DNA of 64,000 nt from Bacteroidota bacterium (GTDB lineage Bacteria; Bacteroidota; Ignavibacteria; Ignavibacteriales; Ignavibacteriaceae). Each line of letters opens with the position of its first letter. Position 1 is the stretch's first letter. Shown here piece after piece: positions 30,111 through 40,126 of the stretch. Under the pieces are notes generated by a model. That model saw only the letters and a program-made list of their open reading frames with translations. It was not told the DNA's origin and did not search any database. Location of the stretch: contig JAKAJV010000122.1 of the NCBI GenBank assembly GCA_021813585.1, positions 1-64,000 on the forward strand, written 5' to 3'. A program made the position numbers and the translations under genes.

Positions 30111-31583
30111 TTATATTTTGAAAATATTTCCCCGGCCTAATATTAAATTGGGGTCCAGAACCTTCTTCAGTTGAAGCATTTTATCTACGGTTTCCTGCCC
30201 GTACATAGCAAGCAGGTAATCCGTTTTTGCTTTGCCTATTCCGTGTTCTGCCGAAACTGTACCACCAAGCTCTATAGACTTTTTACAAATTGAAAAATAA
30301 AGCGCCTGCCCTTTCCGGAATTCATCCTCATCCTTAGGCAGCATATTTAAATGAACGTGCGAGTTGCCGAAGTGGCCGTAGATAACGTAATCCATCTTTT
30401 CTTTTTCAACCAATTCTTTAGAGAAAAAATAAAGCTCTTCAAAATGAGCATCGGGAACCGCAACATCGGTACCGAGCTTACGCAGATTATTTTTCGAGAT
30501 ATATTCGTTTATCTTTACAGATATTGCATGCCTAAAATCCAGGATCCTTTTCTTGTCTTCTTCCGTAACGGCAAACCATGCGCTCTCTTCGTCTCCGTGA
30601 AATTCATTAACAAGGTCAATCCAGCTTTCGAAAAAGACATCTTCATTTTCGCCGGTTACTTCCTGCTCAAACCAGACTCCGGCTTTGGCGGATTCCGGTA
30701 TCTGCGGGTAATCGATTAATAAAAATTTAAGCGCCCGCTCATCGAAGTATTCAAGAGCTAGCGCTTCTATGCAGCGTGGGTCGTGCCTCAGCCTTGTATT
30801 AAATGAAATGTCTCTTGCCTTTTCTATAAAGTGGAGAGCATTAAATTCATTGTCGAAGAATACCACACAAGAAATTATTTTTTCAGGCTGGCGGAGGAGT
30901 TTCAATTTTATTTTAGTTACTACTCCCAGCGTGCCTTCAGAGCCGATAAACAAATCGATTGCGTCCATATCTTTCTTGCAGTAATACCCTGAAGCATTCT
31001 TAACCTCTGGCATTTTTATTCCGGGAATATCAATTTCCAAATGTTTCCCGGATTCAGTTTTTAATTTTAGTTTATAAACTTCGGCAATGTTTTCACCTCG
31101 TTTAAGCTTAAGAATTTCTCCGTCTGCAAGGACAATTTCCAGTTCCAGCACGAAATCTCTTGTAGATCCGTATTTAAAAGTTTTTTCTCCCGAAGCATTT
31201 GTGGCGACGGTACCGCCGATAAAGCAGTTCTTATCGGTAGGATCGGGCGGATATAAAAGATTTTTTTCTTTCAAGGCTTCCTGGAAGTCGGAGAGTATAA
31301 CGCCGGGTTCAACTATTGCATAAAGCGCTTCTTCATTTATCTCTATAATCTTGCTTAATTTTTCGGTTGAGATTACGATGCCGCCTATGGGTACCCGGGC
31401 GCCGGTTAAGCCTGTTCCGTTGCCGGATATGGTAACAGCGGTTTTATTTTTATTTGCCTCGCGGAGAATGCTTGAAACATCTTCAGAGCTTTCAGGTATA
31501 TATACTGCCTCGCAGGTGCCTTTAAAATTTGACGCATCAACAAGGTAGCTCTGTATTTCATCTATGTTGGTTTTCTTGATCAT
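30111..31583 (-). CDS. FAD-binding oxidase (GlcD/D-lactate dehydrogenase type)
   Basis: GNGTGLTGARVPIGGIVISTEKLSKI; PDPTDKNCFIGGTVATNASGEKTFKYGSTRDFVL; GSEGTLGVVTKIKL. Confidence 0.93.
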   Translation of the reverse strand: MIKKTNIDEIQSYLVDASNFKGTCEAVYIPESSEDVSSILREANKNKTAVTISGNGTGLTGARVPIGGIVISTEKLSKIIEINEEALYAIVEPGVILSDFQEALKEKNLLYPPDPTDKNCFIGGTVATNASGEKTFKYGSTRDFVLELEIVLADGEILKLKRGENIAEVYKLKLKTESGKHLEIDIPGIKMPEVKNASGYYCKKDMDAIDLFIGSEGTLGVVTKIKLKLLRQPEKIISCVVFFDNEFNALHFIEKARDISFNTRLRHDPRCIEALALEYFDERALKFLLIDYPQIPESAKAGVWFEQEVTGENEDVFFESWIDLVNEFHGDEESAWFAVTEEDKKRILDFRHAISVKINEYISKNNLRKLGTDVAVPDAHFEELYFFSKELVEKEKMDYVIYGHFGNSHVHLNMLPKDEDEFRKGQALYFSICKKSIELGGTVSAEHGIGKAKTDYLLAMYGQETVDKMLQLKKVLDPNLILGRGNIFKI

Positions 31584-31643
31584 GTTATTTCTGTAAACTT
31601 ATTATACGAATTTCGAACAGCTTTATTTTCTTGCACCTTTTAT

Positions 31644-31736
31644 CTTCTTGATCTTGAACTTAAACTTGAACTCCTTTGTTAGTTCAAGTTCAAGATCAAG
31701 TTCAAGATCAAGTTCAAGGTGACTCAAGTTTAAGTT
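31644..31736. repeat. Hexameric inverted array (GATCTT/GAACTT/AAACTT)
   Basis: CTTGATCTTGAACTTAAACTTGAACTCC ... AGTTCAAGTTCAAGATCAAGTTCAAGATCAAGTTCAAGG. Confidence 0.8.
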
Positions 31737-33066
31737 ATGCATTCTTTCTTAAAATATTTAGATATTCTTTTTGAATTTCAATTGAGGGAATATCTTTTCC
31801 CTTTCTGCCCGGATAAAAATTTATTCCGCATAACCCGAACAACTCATCGACGGCTTCGAACATATTGATTAACGGGTAAGCCGAGTCTCGCAAATAATGG
31901 ATCAGCTTTAGCGTTTTAAACCCGTCGAACCATTTTATTTTTTGCCTGTTTACCTGCTCGCCGGATGCAGAGCTTTTTAAGATTTTACTCCAGCTATCGG
32001 AAAAATTTTGCTCGATTAAAAACCGGTGCAGGTGAAAATCGATTTCAGCCGCCTTAGCTAGATAAAAGTCCGCACCATTAACAGCAGGGGAATTAAACTC
32101 ATTAATCCACTCTTTTAAAATACTAAAAGTTTTAGGATTATAAAGCAGGTAATCGTTATGCGTGTGTGCTAAAAACCGGTTTACCCGCTGTCCCGTACCG
32201 AAGGGAACCCGCCATGAGCTGCGCCCGGACGGATGCACTGTTGTGCCGGTGATTTTATCTATGGAAACAATCTTTGCAAGCTTTTCCATAAAATAAAAAT
32301 CCTCCGCTGCCTTTCTTTTGTTCATTCCCTCGGCTTTTACATAGCTTTCATAGTCGCAAGCAATAGTTGAACCTACAGTATGAAAAGCATAAGGAGAGCC
32401 GGCATACCGGAGGCCAAGCACATAGTGTCGTAAAAAAATTTCGTAACAAATTATCGCCGGGTCCAGTTCTGTGCCGCCGTTTATCTGGTGAGAAAAATTT
32501 ATAATTGCGGCAGATAAATTCCTATTGTTAAAACTTTCTATTATCTCTGTTAAATAATTCTTCTCCACTGTGCAGTCGGCATCCAGGCAAATTAAAATTT
32601 TTTTATCCGATGAATTATAATTGAAGGTCCCAAGTGCAAGGTCCAATCCGATTTTTCTTGCCAAACCTACACCGGCATCTTTTATCGGTAATTCTTTTCC
32701 TGCGGAAGATGCATCGACAAGGGCTATCCTTAAACCGGTAGAATTAATTTTCCTTTGAAGCTCATCGCAAGTCGATATATCATTTTTAATAATTGTCCTT
32801 AAGTAAGTAAGCGTATTAGCATTATCTAGTCTAATATTTTCTTCCGGTTCTGCGGAGTTGTTTATAACGAAAAGATAAAGTGTGTATGAAAAATATTTCC
32901 CTTCATTTTCGGTAAGTGAAGCAAGAAGAGTCTTTATATTTTCAAACTCACAAATTGCGGGAATGACAACTGCGTTATTAATATTATCCAAACCGGCGTG
33001 CTCAATTTCCCATCCGGGCAGGGAATACTTCTTAATATATTTATTTACATTTTCAGGAATCATCAT
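31735..33066 (-). CDS. Glycosyltransferase family 2-like protein
   Basis: NAVVIPAICEFENIKTLLASL; KILICLDADCTVEKNYLTEI. Confidence 0.75.
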   Translation of the reverse strand: MMIPENVNKYIKKYSLPGWEIEHAGLDNINNAVVIPAICEFENIKTLLASLTENEGKYFSYTLYLFVINNSAEPEENIRLDNANTLTYLRTIIKNDISTCDELQRKINSTGLRIALVDASSAGKELPIKDAGVGLARKIGLDLALGTFNYNSSDKKILICLDADCTVEKNYLTEIIESFNNRNLSAAIINFSHQINGGTELDPAIICYEIFLRHYVLGLRYAGSPYAFHTVGSTIACDYESYVKAEGMNKRKAAEDFYFMEKLAKIVSIDKITGTTVHPSGRSSWRVPFGTGQRVNRFLAHTHNDYLLYNPKTFSILKEWINEFNSPAVNGADFYLAKAAEIDFHLHRFLIEQNFSDSWSKILKSSASGEQVNRQKIKWFDGFKTLKLIHYLRDSAYPLINMFEAVDELFGLCGINFYPGRKGKDIPSIEIQKEYLNILRKNA

Positions 33067-33149
33067 ACAAAAAATAAATCAATTGAAGGGAGGAACAAAT
33101 TGTTAAAATGCCTATGAAATTATATATTAGCAAAAACTTAATTGCAATT

Positions 33150-33530
33150 ATGAGTACGTTTGAAGAAAGAATAGAATATTGGCTTGATTTAGCTGATTAT
33201 GATCTTGTAACGGCAAAAGTTATGTTAGAGTCGAAGAGATATTTGTATCTAGGATTTATGTGTCACCAAGTTGTAGAAAAAAGCATTAAAGCATTTTTCT
33301 GGTTTGTTAAAAAAACAGAGCCGCCTTATACCCATAATCTGCTAGTGTTATCTGAAAAATCAACGCTTGAAAAAATACTTAGTAAAGAACACAAGACTTT
33401 GTTAAATGAGCTTATGCCTCTAAATATTCAAGCAAGGTACCCAAATGATAAACTGTTATTATTGAATGCTCTAAATTATAATAAATCTCGGTCATTACTA
33501 AAAAAACAAAAGAATTTAACAAATGGATAA
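33150..33530 (+). CDS. HEPN domain protein (track start 33108; likely MSTFEERIEYW at 33150)
   Basis: WLDLADYDLVTAKVMLESKRYLYLGFMCHQVVEKSIKAFFW. Confidence 0.88.
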   Translation: MSTFEERIEYWLDLADYDLVTAKVMLESKRYLYLGFMCHQVVEKSIKAFFWFVKKTEPPYTHNLLVLSEKSTLEKILSKEHKTLLNELMPLNIQARYPNDKLLLLNALNYNKSRSLLKKQKNLTNG

Positions 33531-33828
33531 AAAAACTATTAGAACAATAAAACAGTATACAGATTTAGTAAAAGAAATTATTGATGTTAAAATAATAGTC
33601 CTTTATGGTTCTGCAGCTAGAGATGAAATGAAAGAGTATAGTGATATTGACATTGCAATAATAGTTGATGATATTAAAGAAAATTATTTGGAATTAAGCG
33701 CAAAATTATTTGAGCTAGTACGCAAAGTAGATGTGAGAATAGAACCTAATTTATTAATTCGTAAATTTAACAAGAGCGGTTTCATCGAGAATGTTTTAAG
33801 AGAAGGGAAAATTATTTATGAAACTTAA
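33523..33828 (+). CDS. MNT-type nucleotidyltransferase domain protein
   Basis: IIVLYGSAARDEMKEYSDIDIAIIV: GS.AR....SDIDI NTase motif; 8-bp overlap with the HEPN ORF. Confidence 0.9.
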   Translation: MDKKTIRTIKQYTDLVKEIIDVKIIVLYGSAARDEMKEYSDIDIAIIVDDIKENYLELSAKLFELVRKVDVRIEPNLLIRKFNKSGFIENVLREGKIIYET

Positions 33829-34015
33829 GGCTTGAGGTAAGAAGCCAGTTCCTTTCATCGCTCATATAGAATTACTCCCTCTTTACTTGCCTAGCGCGCA
33901 ATCGTACCGGGATATTTCTTGTCTCTTTCAAATTCTTCGGCTGTTAAAATAATTACATCAAAGACATAATGAAGTTTAATTAATTGACTGCTCATCTTGT
34001 TCATCATTAAAGAAT

Positions 34016-35158
34016 CTAATTCTTACTCAACACTAAGTAATAAGCTGAGTTTGTAGGCATAAGAGATACATTTGCTTCATTAGTATAAAATTCAAACTGC
34101 TGCTTAGTCTTATTATTCTCAATCAGATCAATGTTATTGTTTACCCAGTATTGAGGCAGCTTAAATATAACAGTAAGCGGCTGGCCGTAGATATCCGGCG
34201 GCAGGTTATCTTCCAGGTTTATTTCAATTGAATCTACTTCACCGTAAAAATTCTTTATCCAAGATACAGAGACTTTTGCCTGTGCCCTTTCCCTTATGTA
34301 GAGGGTTATTTTATTCATCGAAGAAACCCAGAAGTCTCTCTGATGAATCGCTGCAAAATCTTTTAACATATCCGGAAGAAAATAATAACCGAATGCGGAA
34401 GTATTATTTATTGCATGGTATGATAATATTATCCATGCCGTTTGCCTTATGCATTCATCAAGATAAGGGATTAAATCTTCGGTGTTGTTAATACAAACCA
34501 CGCAGCCGTTGTAGTCAATCGACTGCATAATTAATGTGGGAAGCTGATACCAGTTCTTCGGCTCGGTCTGATCGCCGGGCACAATAAACGGATCGAGAAA
34601 GTCCAGCTTTTCAAACATCCTTGCACTTAAAAAGCCTGCATCGCGCAGCGCGTTTTGAGTAGCAATATGATAGCCGAATCCGCCCGGGTATGCATAAGCC
34701 ACCGGTTTCATGCCGAATGCTTCCATTGTATCGTAGCAGGTTTTAAAATCTTTTAAATCTTCGTCGTATGTCATCTCATCATGGTTAACATGGTAATGCC
34801 CGTGCCCGTAATAACCAAAGCCGCGGGCTGCAAGGCTGTCCATAAAATAATGCACCGACTGCATATCTTTCTCCCATTCGGAAGTAACTACCTCATAGTC
34901 CATCGTCATATTATTTTCTATGAGGAATTTTTGAGCTTCTTTTTGTGCATCCGATCCCCACGAATCGTCGTTCGTTATTGAAATTGCCGCAGTATGGTTA
35001 TTATACCATTTAGCTATTGAGGCATCTACAGTAGAATCTCTGCCTGACGATTGTCTGTCAAGAGGTATATCGACAAGGTTGCATCCGCCGGGAATTAAAG
35101 AAAGCGCAATGCAGCCAGCCGTAAATATTATCTTAATAAATGAAGGAATGCTTTTCAT
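34016..35158 (-). CDS. Polysaccharide deacetylase-like lipoprotein
   Basis: Lipobox LIPGGC; AAISITNDDSWG, YGHGHYHVNHDEMTYDEDLKDFKTCYDTMEAFGMKPVAYAYPGG. Confidence 0.8.
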   Translation of the reverse strand: MKSIPSFIKIIFTAGCIALSLIPGGCNLVDIPLDRQSSGRDSTVDASIAKWYNNHTAAISITNDDSWGSDAQKEAQKFLIENNMTMDYEVVTSEWEKDMQSVHYFMDSLAARGFGYYGHGHYHVNHDEMTYDEDLKDFKTCYDTMEAFGMKPVAYAYPGGFGYHIATQNALRDAGFLSARMFEKLDFLDPFIVPGDQTEPKNWYQLPTLIMQSIDYNGCVVCINNTEDLIPYLDECIRQTAWIILSYHAINNTSAFGYYFLPDMLKDFAAIHQRDFWVSSMNKITLYIRERAQAKVSVSWIKNFYGEVDSIEINLEDNLPPDIYGQPLTVIFKLPQYWVNNNIDLIENNKTKQQFEFYTNEANVSLMPTNSAYYLVLSKN

Positions 35159-35166
35159 CTGTATTG

Positions 35167-36186
35167 CTATAATTTATTTTTACGGTAGCCGCCGTTTTCC
35201 AATTTAAGCTTTTTCAAATCATCCCTGTCTTCATTTAATCTATGTTGAAGAGGATTCTGTTCCGCAGTTTTCAGCCTTTCCCTTAGAGTAGGAAGTATCT
35301 TAATCTTTACAAGGATAATAACTTCTTTCTCAACATACTGTTTTTCATCGAAGCCGGTAAGGTATCTAAGGCCCAAAACCCACCACGGCAGGTCTTTAAG
35401 CACCGGTATACCGCCGCGCGCATTAACAGTCTCGCTAGTCAGCAGGCTTCCCACAACGGCTTCTTCGTTATCGAAAAGCAGCACGTCTGTGTTGGCATTC
35501 TCTTTCCTAATTTCATTGTTCGCTGTATTCGGCTCGAAGATGCTCTTTTCAACATCCAGGTTTAAGTTTGCATAGTAAAGGCTATCGTCTTTGTGGATAT
35601 GGGGTGTTACTTCGATAATTGTACCCGTAGGATAAAATCGATCAATTACATTACCTGCAAAATCGAACTGCTTAACCGAAAAGTCCGACCCTATTTGTAT
35701 CCGGCCCTTCCTTCCGTCCCTTACGGTTAAAGACAGCTTGGCAAGCATCCTGCCCAGGTTTTCATTTTCAAAAAAGCTTAGAAGCATGTTGGTATAAGAA
35801 GAGAATTTTCCCAAATCCGCCGCCGATTGCAGCTTAAGATGAAAGTCCGGTCCGAGGTCTCTTTGCAGCTCAAGCTGGTTACCGGAGTTCATGCTCGGAT
35901 CTATAATTAGTCCGGACTTGCTGAAGATGGCTTCCCAGTTTATGCCGCGTTCTTTCATCCTTGTAACATTCGCCTCGAAAAATACGGCAGAAATATTTAC
36001 CTGCCTTTCGTCAGCCGGATCGTCCTTAATTTTCTTATTTGCAGCATCGTATATTGATGTGTCTTTGAAGAAACCGACATTTGTTTCATTCAAGATGGGG
36101 GGCTTTTGCCTTAACTCCGGCTGTGCTTGTGCAGCGGGCCGAAGCAAGAAAAAGCAAGCTATTAAAAACACGTTAAAATTTTTCAT
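35167..36186 (-). CDS. Secretin-like protein (type II/III secretin C-terminal domain), orphan
   Basis: RQVNISAVFFEANVTRMKERGINW...PTGTIIEVTPHIHKDDSLYYANLNLDVEKS...VLLFDNEEAVVGSLLTSETVNARGGIPVLKDLPWWVLGLRYLTG. Confidence 0.85.
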   Translation of the reverse strand: MKNFNVFLIACFFLLRPAAQAQPELRQKPPILNETNVGFFKDTSIYDAANKKIKDDPADERQVNISAVFFEANVTRMKERGINWEAIFSKSGLIIDPSMNSGNQLELQRDLGPDFHLKLQSAADLGKFSSYTNMLLSFFENENLGRMLAKLSLTVRDGRKGRIQIGSDFSVKQFDFAGNVIDRFYPTGTIIEVTPHIHKDDSLYYANLNLDVEKSIFEPNTANNEIRKENANTDVLLFDNEEAVVGSLLTSETVNARGGIPVLKDLPWWVLGLRYLTGFDEKQYVEKEVIILVKIKILPTLRERLKTAEQNPLQHRLNEDRDDLKKLKLENGGYRKNKL

Positions 36187-36288
36187 AGATAGCTCTTAGT
36201 AAAATATATCGCACATTTTAATAATTATAAATTAGTTATTCTTTTATGTATAACCCGAAATAAACAAATATGTGTACCATTTCTAATT

Positions 36289-37206
36289 TTATTGTGCCCC
36301 TGGAAGAATGGCAGCTTTTAAAATAATTTCTTTTGCTCTGTTAAAGTCCGGGCCGTCAATCCAGTTTATCTTTACTCCTTCACGCTCCATCTTCCTAAAC
36401 CAGGTAGACTGTCTTTTAGCAAAATTATGAATTGCGCTGTTCAGCTTTTGGAACATGTCGTTATAGTTTAACTTGCCTTTTAAATACAATGCCATGTAGC
36501 GGTATTCCAATCCGAATGAGTCCAATCTTTCGTAGGTAATTCCGGAATCGATAAGATTTTTTGCTTCATCTATCATACCGCCAGCCAAACGGGTTTTTAA
36601 TCTTTCTGTAATTCTTATCCTTATTATTTCCCTCGGGAGATTTATGCCTATGTTAAGAGAGTAAAGCGTTTCCCAGGGCTGCTTGTCTTTCTGTTTGTTC
36701 CGTGCAATTTGAATTGCGGTGATTAACCTACCCTTGTCGATAATGTCTGTTGTGTTGTGCAATGCGGTATTTAATTCATTTAAAATTTTGCGTAGCTCGG
36801 GAATATCTTTTCCTTTTAGTTCATCGGCTTCTGCTTTATCGAAATCCGCCTCTTGCAGTTGATAGTTTTGAATGATAGAGCTAAGATAAAGTCCGGTGCC
36901 TCCGGCTAAGAAAGGAATGTTTCCTCTTTCTAAAATTTCCGAATAGGCTTTGGTAAAATAATTTTTAAAAAGAAATAGATTGAATTCTTCTCTAGGCTCG
37001 AGTACATCTATTAAATGGTAAGGAACTTTTATACCGTCCACTATGTAGTCGTTCAAATCTTTTCCCGTACCAATATCCATGCCTTTATAAACCTGCCTGG
37101 AATCGGCGGAGATAATCTCACCATTAAACTCCTTTGCCAGCTTTGCAGCCAGCCGGGTTTTGCCTGCGGCGGTGGGACCTAGTACCGTAACTATATCGTA
37201 CTTCAT
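36289..37206 (-). CDS. miaA: tRNA dimethylallyltransferase
   Basis: VTVLGPTAAGKTRLAAKLAKEFNGEIISADSRQVYKGMDIGTGK; FLAGGTGLYLSSI. Confidence 0.95.
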   Translation of the reverse strand: MKYDIVTVLGPTAAGKTRLAAKLAKEFNGEIISADSRQVYKGMDIGTGKDLNDYIVDGIKVPYHLIDVLEPREEFNLFLFKNYFTKAYSEILERGNIPFLAGGTGLYLSSIIQNYQLQEADFDKAEADELKGKDIPELRKILNELNTALHNTTDIIDKGRLITAIQIARNKQKDKQPWETLYSLNIGINLPREIIRIRITERLKTRLAGGMIDEAKNLIDSGITYERLDSFGLEYRYMALYLKGKLNYNDMFQKLNSAIHNFAKRQSTWFRKMEREGVKINWIDGPDFNRAKEIILKAAILPGAQ

Positions 37207-37294
37207 ATTGACCCCTAAAATTAGTAACCCATTAATTATCCCGAATTTACACTCACCGAAATTATCTTCAGAAAGCTAAGATGTAAATTCTTCC

Positions 37295-39244
37295 CTACTC
37301 ATTTTTTTGCTCCTCGAAAATTTCTTTAACAACAGGCAGCAAAATAACAACGGAGGTTCCTTCACCTTTGTTATCCCCCAGATATATTTTACCGCCGAGG
37401 TCCTTTATTACTTTTTCTGCAATAGATAAGCCGAGCCCGGCCGCTTTACCTTTGCCGAAAGAGAAGAACGGCTCGAAAATCCTTCCCTTAATTATGGAAG
37501 GAATTCCGATACCGGTATCCTTAAATTCAATCTTAGCAAAATCGTTCTCCATACCGGTAGTTATATAGATGCTGCCGCCTTCTGGCATCGCGTCGCAAGA
37601 ATTTTTTGCAATTTGAAAGCATGCATGATAGAACGCCGTCTCATCAATGCCTACGGTTATACCGGCATCTGTTTTTTTAAATAGCTTAACGTTCCTTGTC
37701 TCAACATATTCGGCAAGCATTTCCAAGACATGGTTTAGAGTCTCGCTTAACTCATGCTTACTTAACCGGAGCGAGTTTTTATCGGTTATAAAGTCGGATA
37801 GAAGCTCAACGCTGTTGGTAACGGAATCTGTCTGTGAATTAATATATCCCGTAATTTGAGCAATGTCTTCGGTTCCTGTTTTCTTTTTTATAAAATCGGC
37901 GTAATGCTTAATAATAAGCAAGGGAGTTTTGATTTCATCAACAATAAAACCCGATGCTTTAGCCAGATATTCGAGCCTGCTTTTTTTTATGGCTGAGTCG
38001 AAGCGTTTTCCTTTTTCAATTGCGAGGGCAATATGACCGGAGAGCGCCGACAGAATCTCAATATCATCTTTTATAAATTCGGCGGTGCTGTTGGCCAACA
38101 ATATAAGCGAAATTAATTCACCGCTATCCTTTAGCACAGGGAACAGCAGTATGTGTTCTTTCCCTTCAAGGTTATCCGAGCCGGAACTAAAACGGGAATC
38201 TTCCCTAAAATTATTTATTATAGAAGCCTCTTTTTGCTCGGCCGAATAGCCGATCAGTCCCGCCCCGACTTTTATTCTGCTTTCTTTCTCATCCTTTGCA
38301 ACAGCATTGAATAATTCACCGGCCTCAATATCGAGAAAATATAGTCTGATTCGGTCGGCTTTAATGAATTGCGAAATTATATCTGAAATTGAATTTAAAA
38401 TTTTATTTAGCTCTAGTTCCTCGTTTATTTTGTGAACGGCATTAAGAATTTTTTTATACGACGCGTTTATCTCTTCTCTTATTTCAGATTCTTCCTCAAT
38501 AATTTCAAGTTCGTCTTCATCTTCATATTCATCACGGCTGCCTGTAAGGTCAACTTCCTCTAATATCGGACCGGATGAGTTCGGTTCGGCTTCCTCCTGT
38601 TCAGGTTTCGTCTGAGCTGAGGCAGGCATTTCAATTTGTGGAAGCTCGCCTAAATCTTCAGCCGGCAAGCTATCGTCGAATTGAGTTTCAGGCTCTAAAG
38701 AAACCGTTTCTTCCGCCCCGGGTGTTAGAGCTTCTATTTGTACATCATCAAAGGCTTCTTGAACGGAACTTTCCGATGCTTCTTCCGGCGAGCCAAGCTG
38801 CATTTCATCTATAACGCTTTCTTCTGAGTCTGCGTTTGAAGATTCCGGGTTATATGCGGATAATAAATTATCTTTAATAATGCTGTGCCTGGAAATTAGC
38901 TGCTGCAAATCTTTCTGCTTAAGCATATAGATAGTGCAGCCGGTATTTGCAACGGCGGATGACTTGCGGGAGGTTTTACCTAGAAACTCTTTTTCGCCGA
39001 AGAAATCGTTCTTGCCTTTCCTATCTATTGAGGGACCGCCCATCGAAGACGGGATTTTTATCTTTACTTCGCCGGACAAAATAAGGTAAATGCAGCCGGC
39101 ATCGTCTCCGCTCTGATAAATTATATCTCCTTCATTAAATTCAATGTAGTTCGATTGAGCAAAATCTCCTTTTATCTTCGTACCTACAATTCCTTTAAAA
39201 AGTTTATTCCCGCTTAAAGGGGCAAAGCTTTTGCTGTGAGACAT
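37295..39244 (-). CDS. Cyclic nucleotide-binding + acidic linker + GAF + histidine-kinase-like ATPase protein
   Basis: cNMP domain (GDIIYQSGDDAGCIYLILSGEVKIKI...FGEKEFLGKTSRKSSAVANTGC), GAF-like region, HATPase (AKNSCDAMPEGG, DTGIGIP, GKAAGLGLSIAEKVI). Confidence 0.85.
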   Translation of the reverse strand: MSHSKSFAPLSGNKLFKGIVGTKIKGDFAQSNYIEFNEGDIIYQSGDDAGCIYLILSGEVKIKIPSSMGGPSIDRKGKNDFFGEKEFLGKTSRKSSAVANTGCTIYMLKQKDLQQLISRHSIIKDNLLSAYNPESSNADSEESVIDEMQLGSPEEASESSVQEAFDDVQIEALTPGAEETVSLEPETQFDDSLPAEDLGELPQIEMPASAQTKPEQEEAEPNSSGPILEEVDLTGSRDEYEDEDELEIIEEESEIREEINASYKKILNAVHKINEELELNKILNSISDIISQFIKADRIRLYFLDIEAGELFNAVAKDEKESRIKVGAGLIGYSAEQKEASIINNFREDSRFSSGSDNLEGKEHILLFPVLKDSGELISLILLANSTAEFIKDDIEILSALSGHIALAIEKGKRFDSAIKKSRLEYLAKASGFIVDEIKTPLLIIKHYADFIKKKTGTEDIAQITGYINSQTDSVTNSVELLSDFITDKNSLRLSKHELSETLNHVLEMLAEYVETRNVKLFKKTDAGITVGIDETAFYHACFQIAKNSCDAMPEGGSIYITTGMENDFAKIEFKDTGIGIPSIIKGRIFEPFFSFGKGKAAGLGLSIAEKVIKDLGGKIYLGDNKGEGTSVVILLPVVKEIFEEQKNE

Positions 39245-39293
39245 AATTTTAACTTATATTTGCTAACATTTTTTATTCACCGGTATAATTATA

Positions 39294-39917
39294 ATGAATT
39301 CTTTAGAAATAGAAAACGGAATTAAATATATTTATAAAAACGACAGGAATCTGGCAAGCATAATTGACCGTGCCGGCAAGTGCAATTTAAGACCCAGGAG
39401 AAATTATTTTAACGCACTGCTCCATGCTATAATCGGCCAGCAGCTTTCGGTAAAGGCTGCCTCATCAATTACCGGCAAGTTTAATTCTTACTATAACAAC
39501 AGCCCCCTTCCTGAAATCATTCTCAGCACACCCGATTCCGATTTGCGCGGCCTGGGGTTATCCAACGCTAAAGCAAAATATGTGAAAGACCTGTCCGGTA
39601 AGATTGTCGGCAAGGAAATTTTACTTGAGCGTCTTCCTCGTAAGAAAGACGAAGAAATTATAAACGAGCTTATCAAAGTTAAAGGTATAGGCATTTGGAC
39701 CGTACATATGTTCCTTATCTTTACTTTGGGCAGGCCGGATGTTTTACCTGTCTCGGACTTGGGGATTAGGAAAGCGGCAATGGTAATTTATAATCTGCGC
39801 AAGCTTCCCGATGAGAAGAGGCTGGTTCATATCTCTAAGAAAAATAATTGGGCGCCTTATAATTCCATCGCGAGCTGGTATCTTTGGAAAAGCCTCGATA
39901 TGAATATTGAGTTTTAA
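39294..39917 (+). CDS. DNA-3-methyladenine glycosylase (AlkA-type HhH-GPD)
   Basis: FNALLHAIIGQQLSVKAASSI...IINELIKVKGIGIWTVHMFLIFTLGRPDVLPVSDLGI. Confidence 0.93.
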   Translation: MNSLEIENGIKYIYKNDRNLASIIDRAGKCNLRPRRNYFNALLHAIIGQQLSVKAASSITGKFNSYYNNSPLPEIILSTPDSDLRGLGLSNAKAKYVKDLSGKIVGKEILLERLPRKKDEEIINELIKVKGIGIWTVHMFLIFTLGRPDVLPVSDLGIRKAAMVIYNLRKLPDEKRLVHISKKNNWAPYNSIASWYLWKSLDMNIEF

Positions 39918-40126
39918 GACTTTCAACCTTTCCGTAATCGCACAAGAGATTCCCAAAAATGTTTTGCTGCAGCACAACAGTTAATTAAGAATAACCTATC
40001 ACATTTTTATCACCGTTTGTTTTTGGAGTCGATGCGGCCGATTTGTATTTTTGGTCTGCAAAAAAATTGCTATTATAAACCCGGTTTATAACAGAATCTG
40101 AATCTTTAAACGAAATCCGGCATCTG

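Noticed and set aside
26172-31583. ETF plus FAD-oxidase electron-bifurcating lactate dehydrogenase operon
   Set aside because: The FAD-oxidase is on the opposite strand and convergent; etfBA is contiguous with an acyl-CoA dehydrogenase, the ordinary arrangement.
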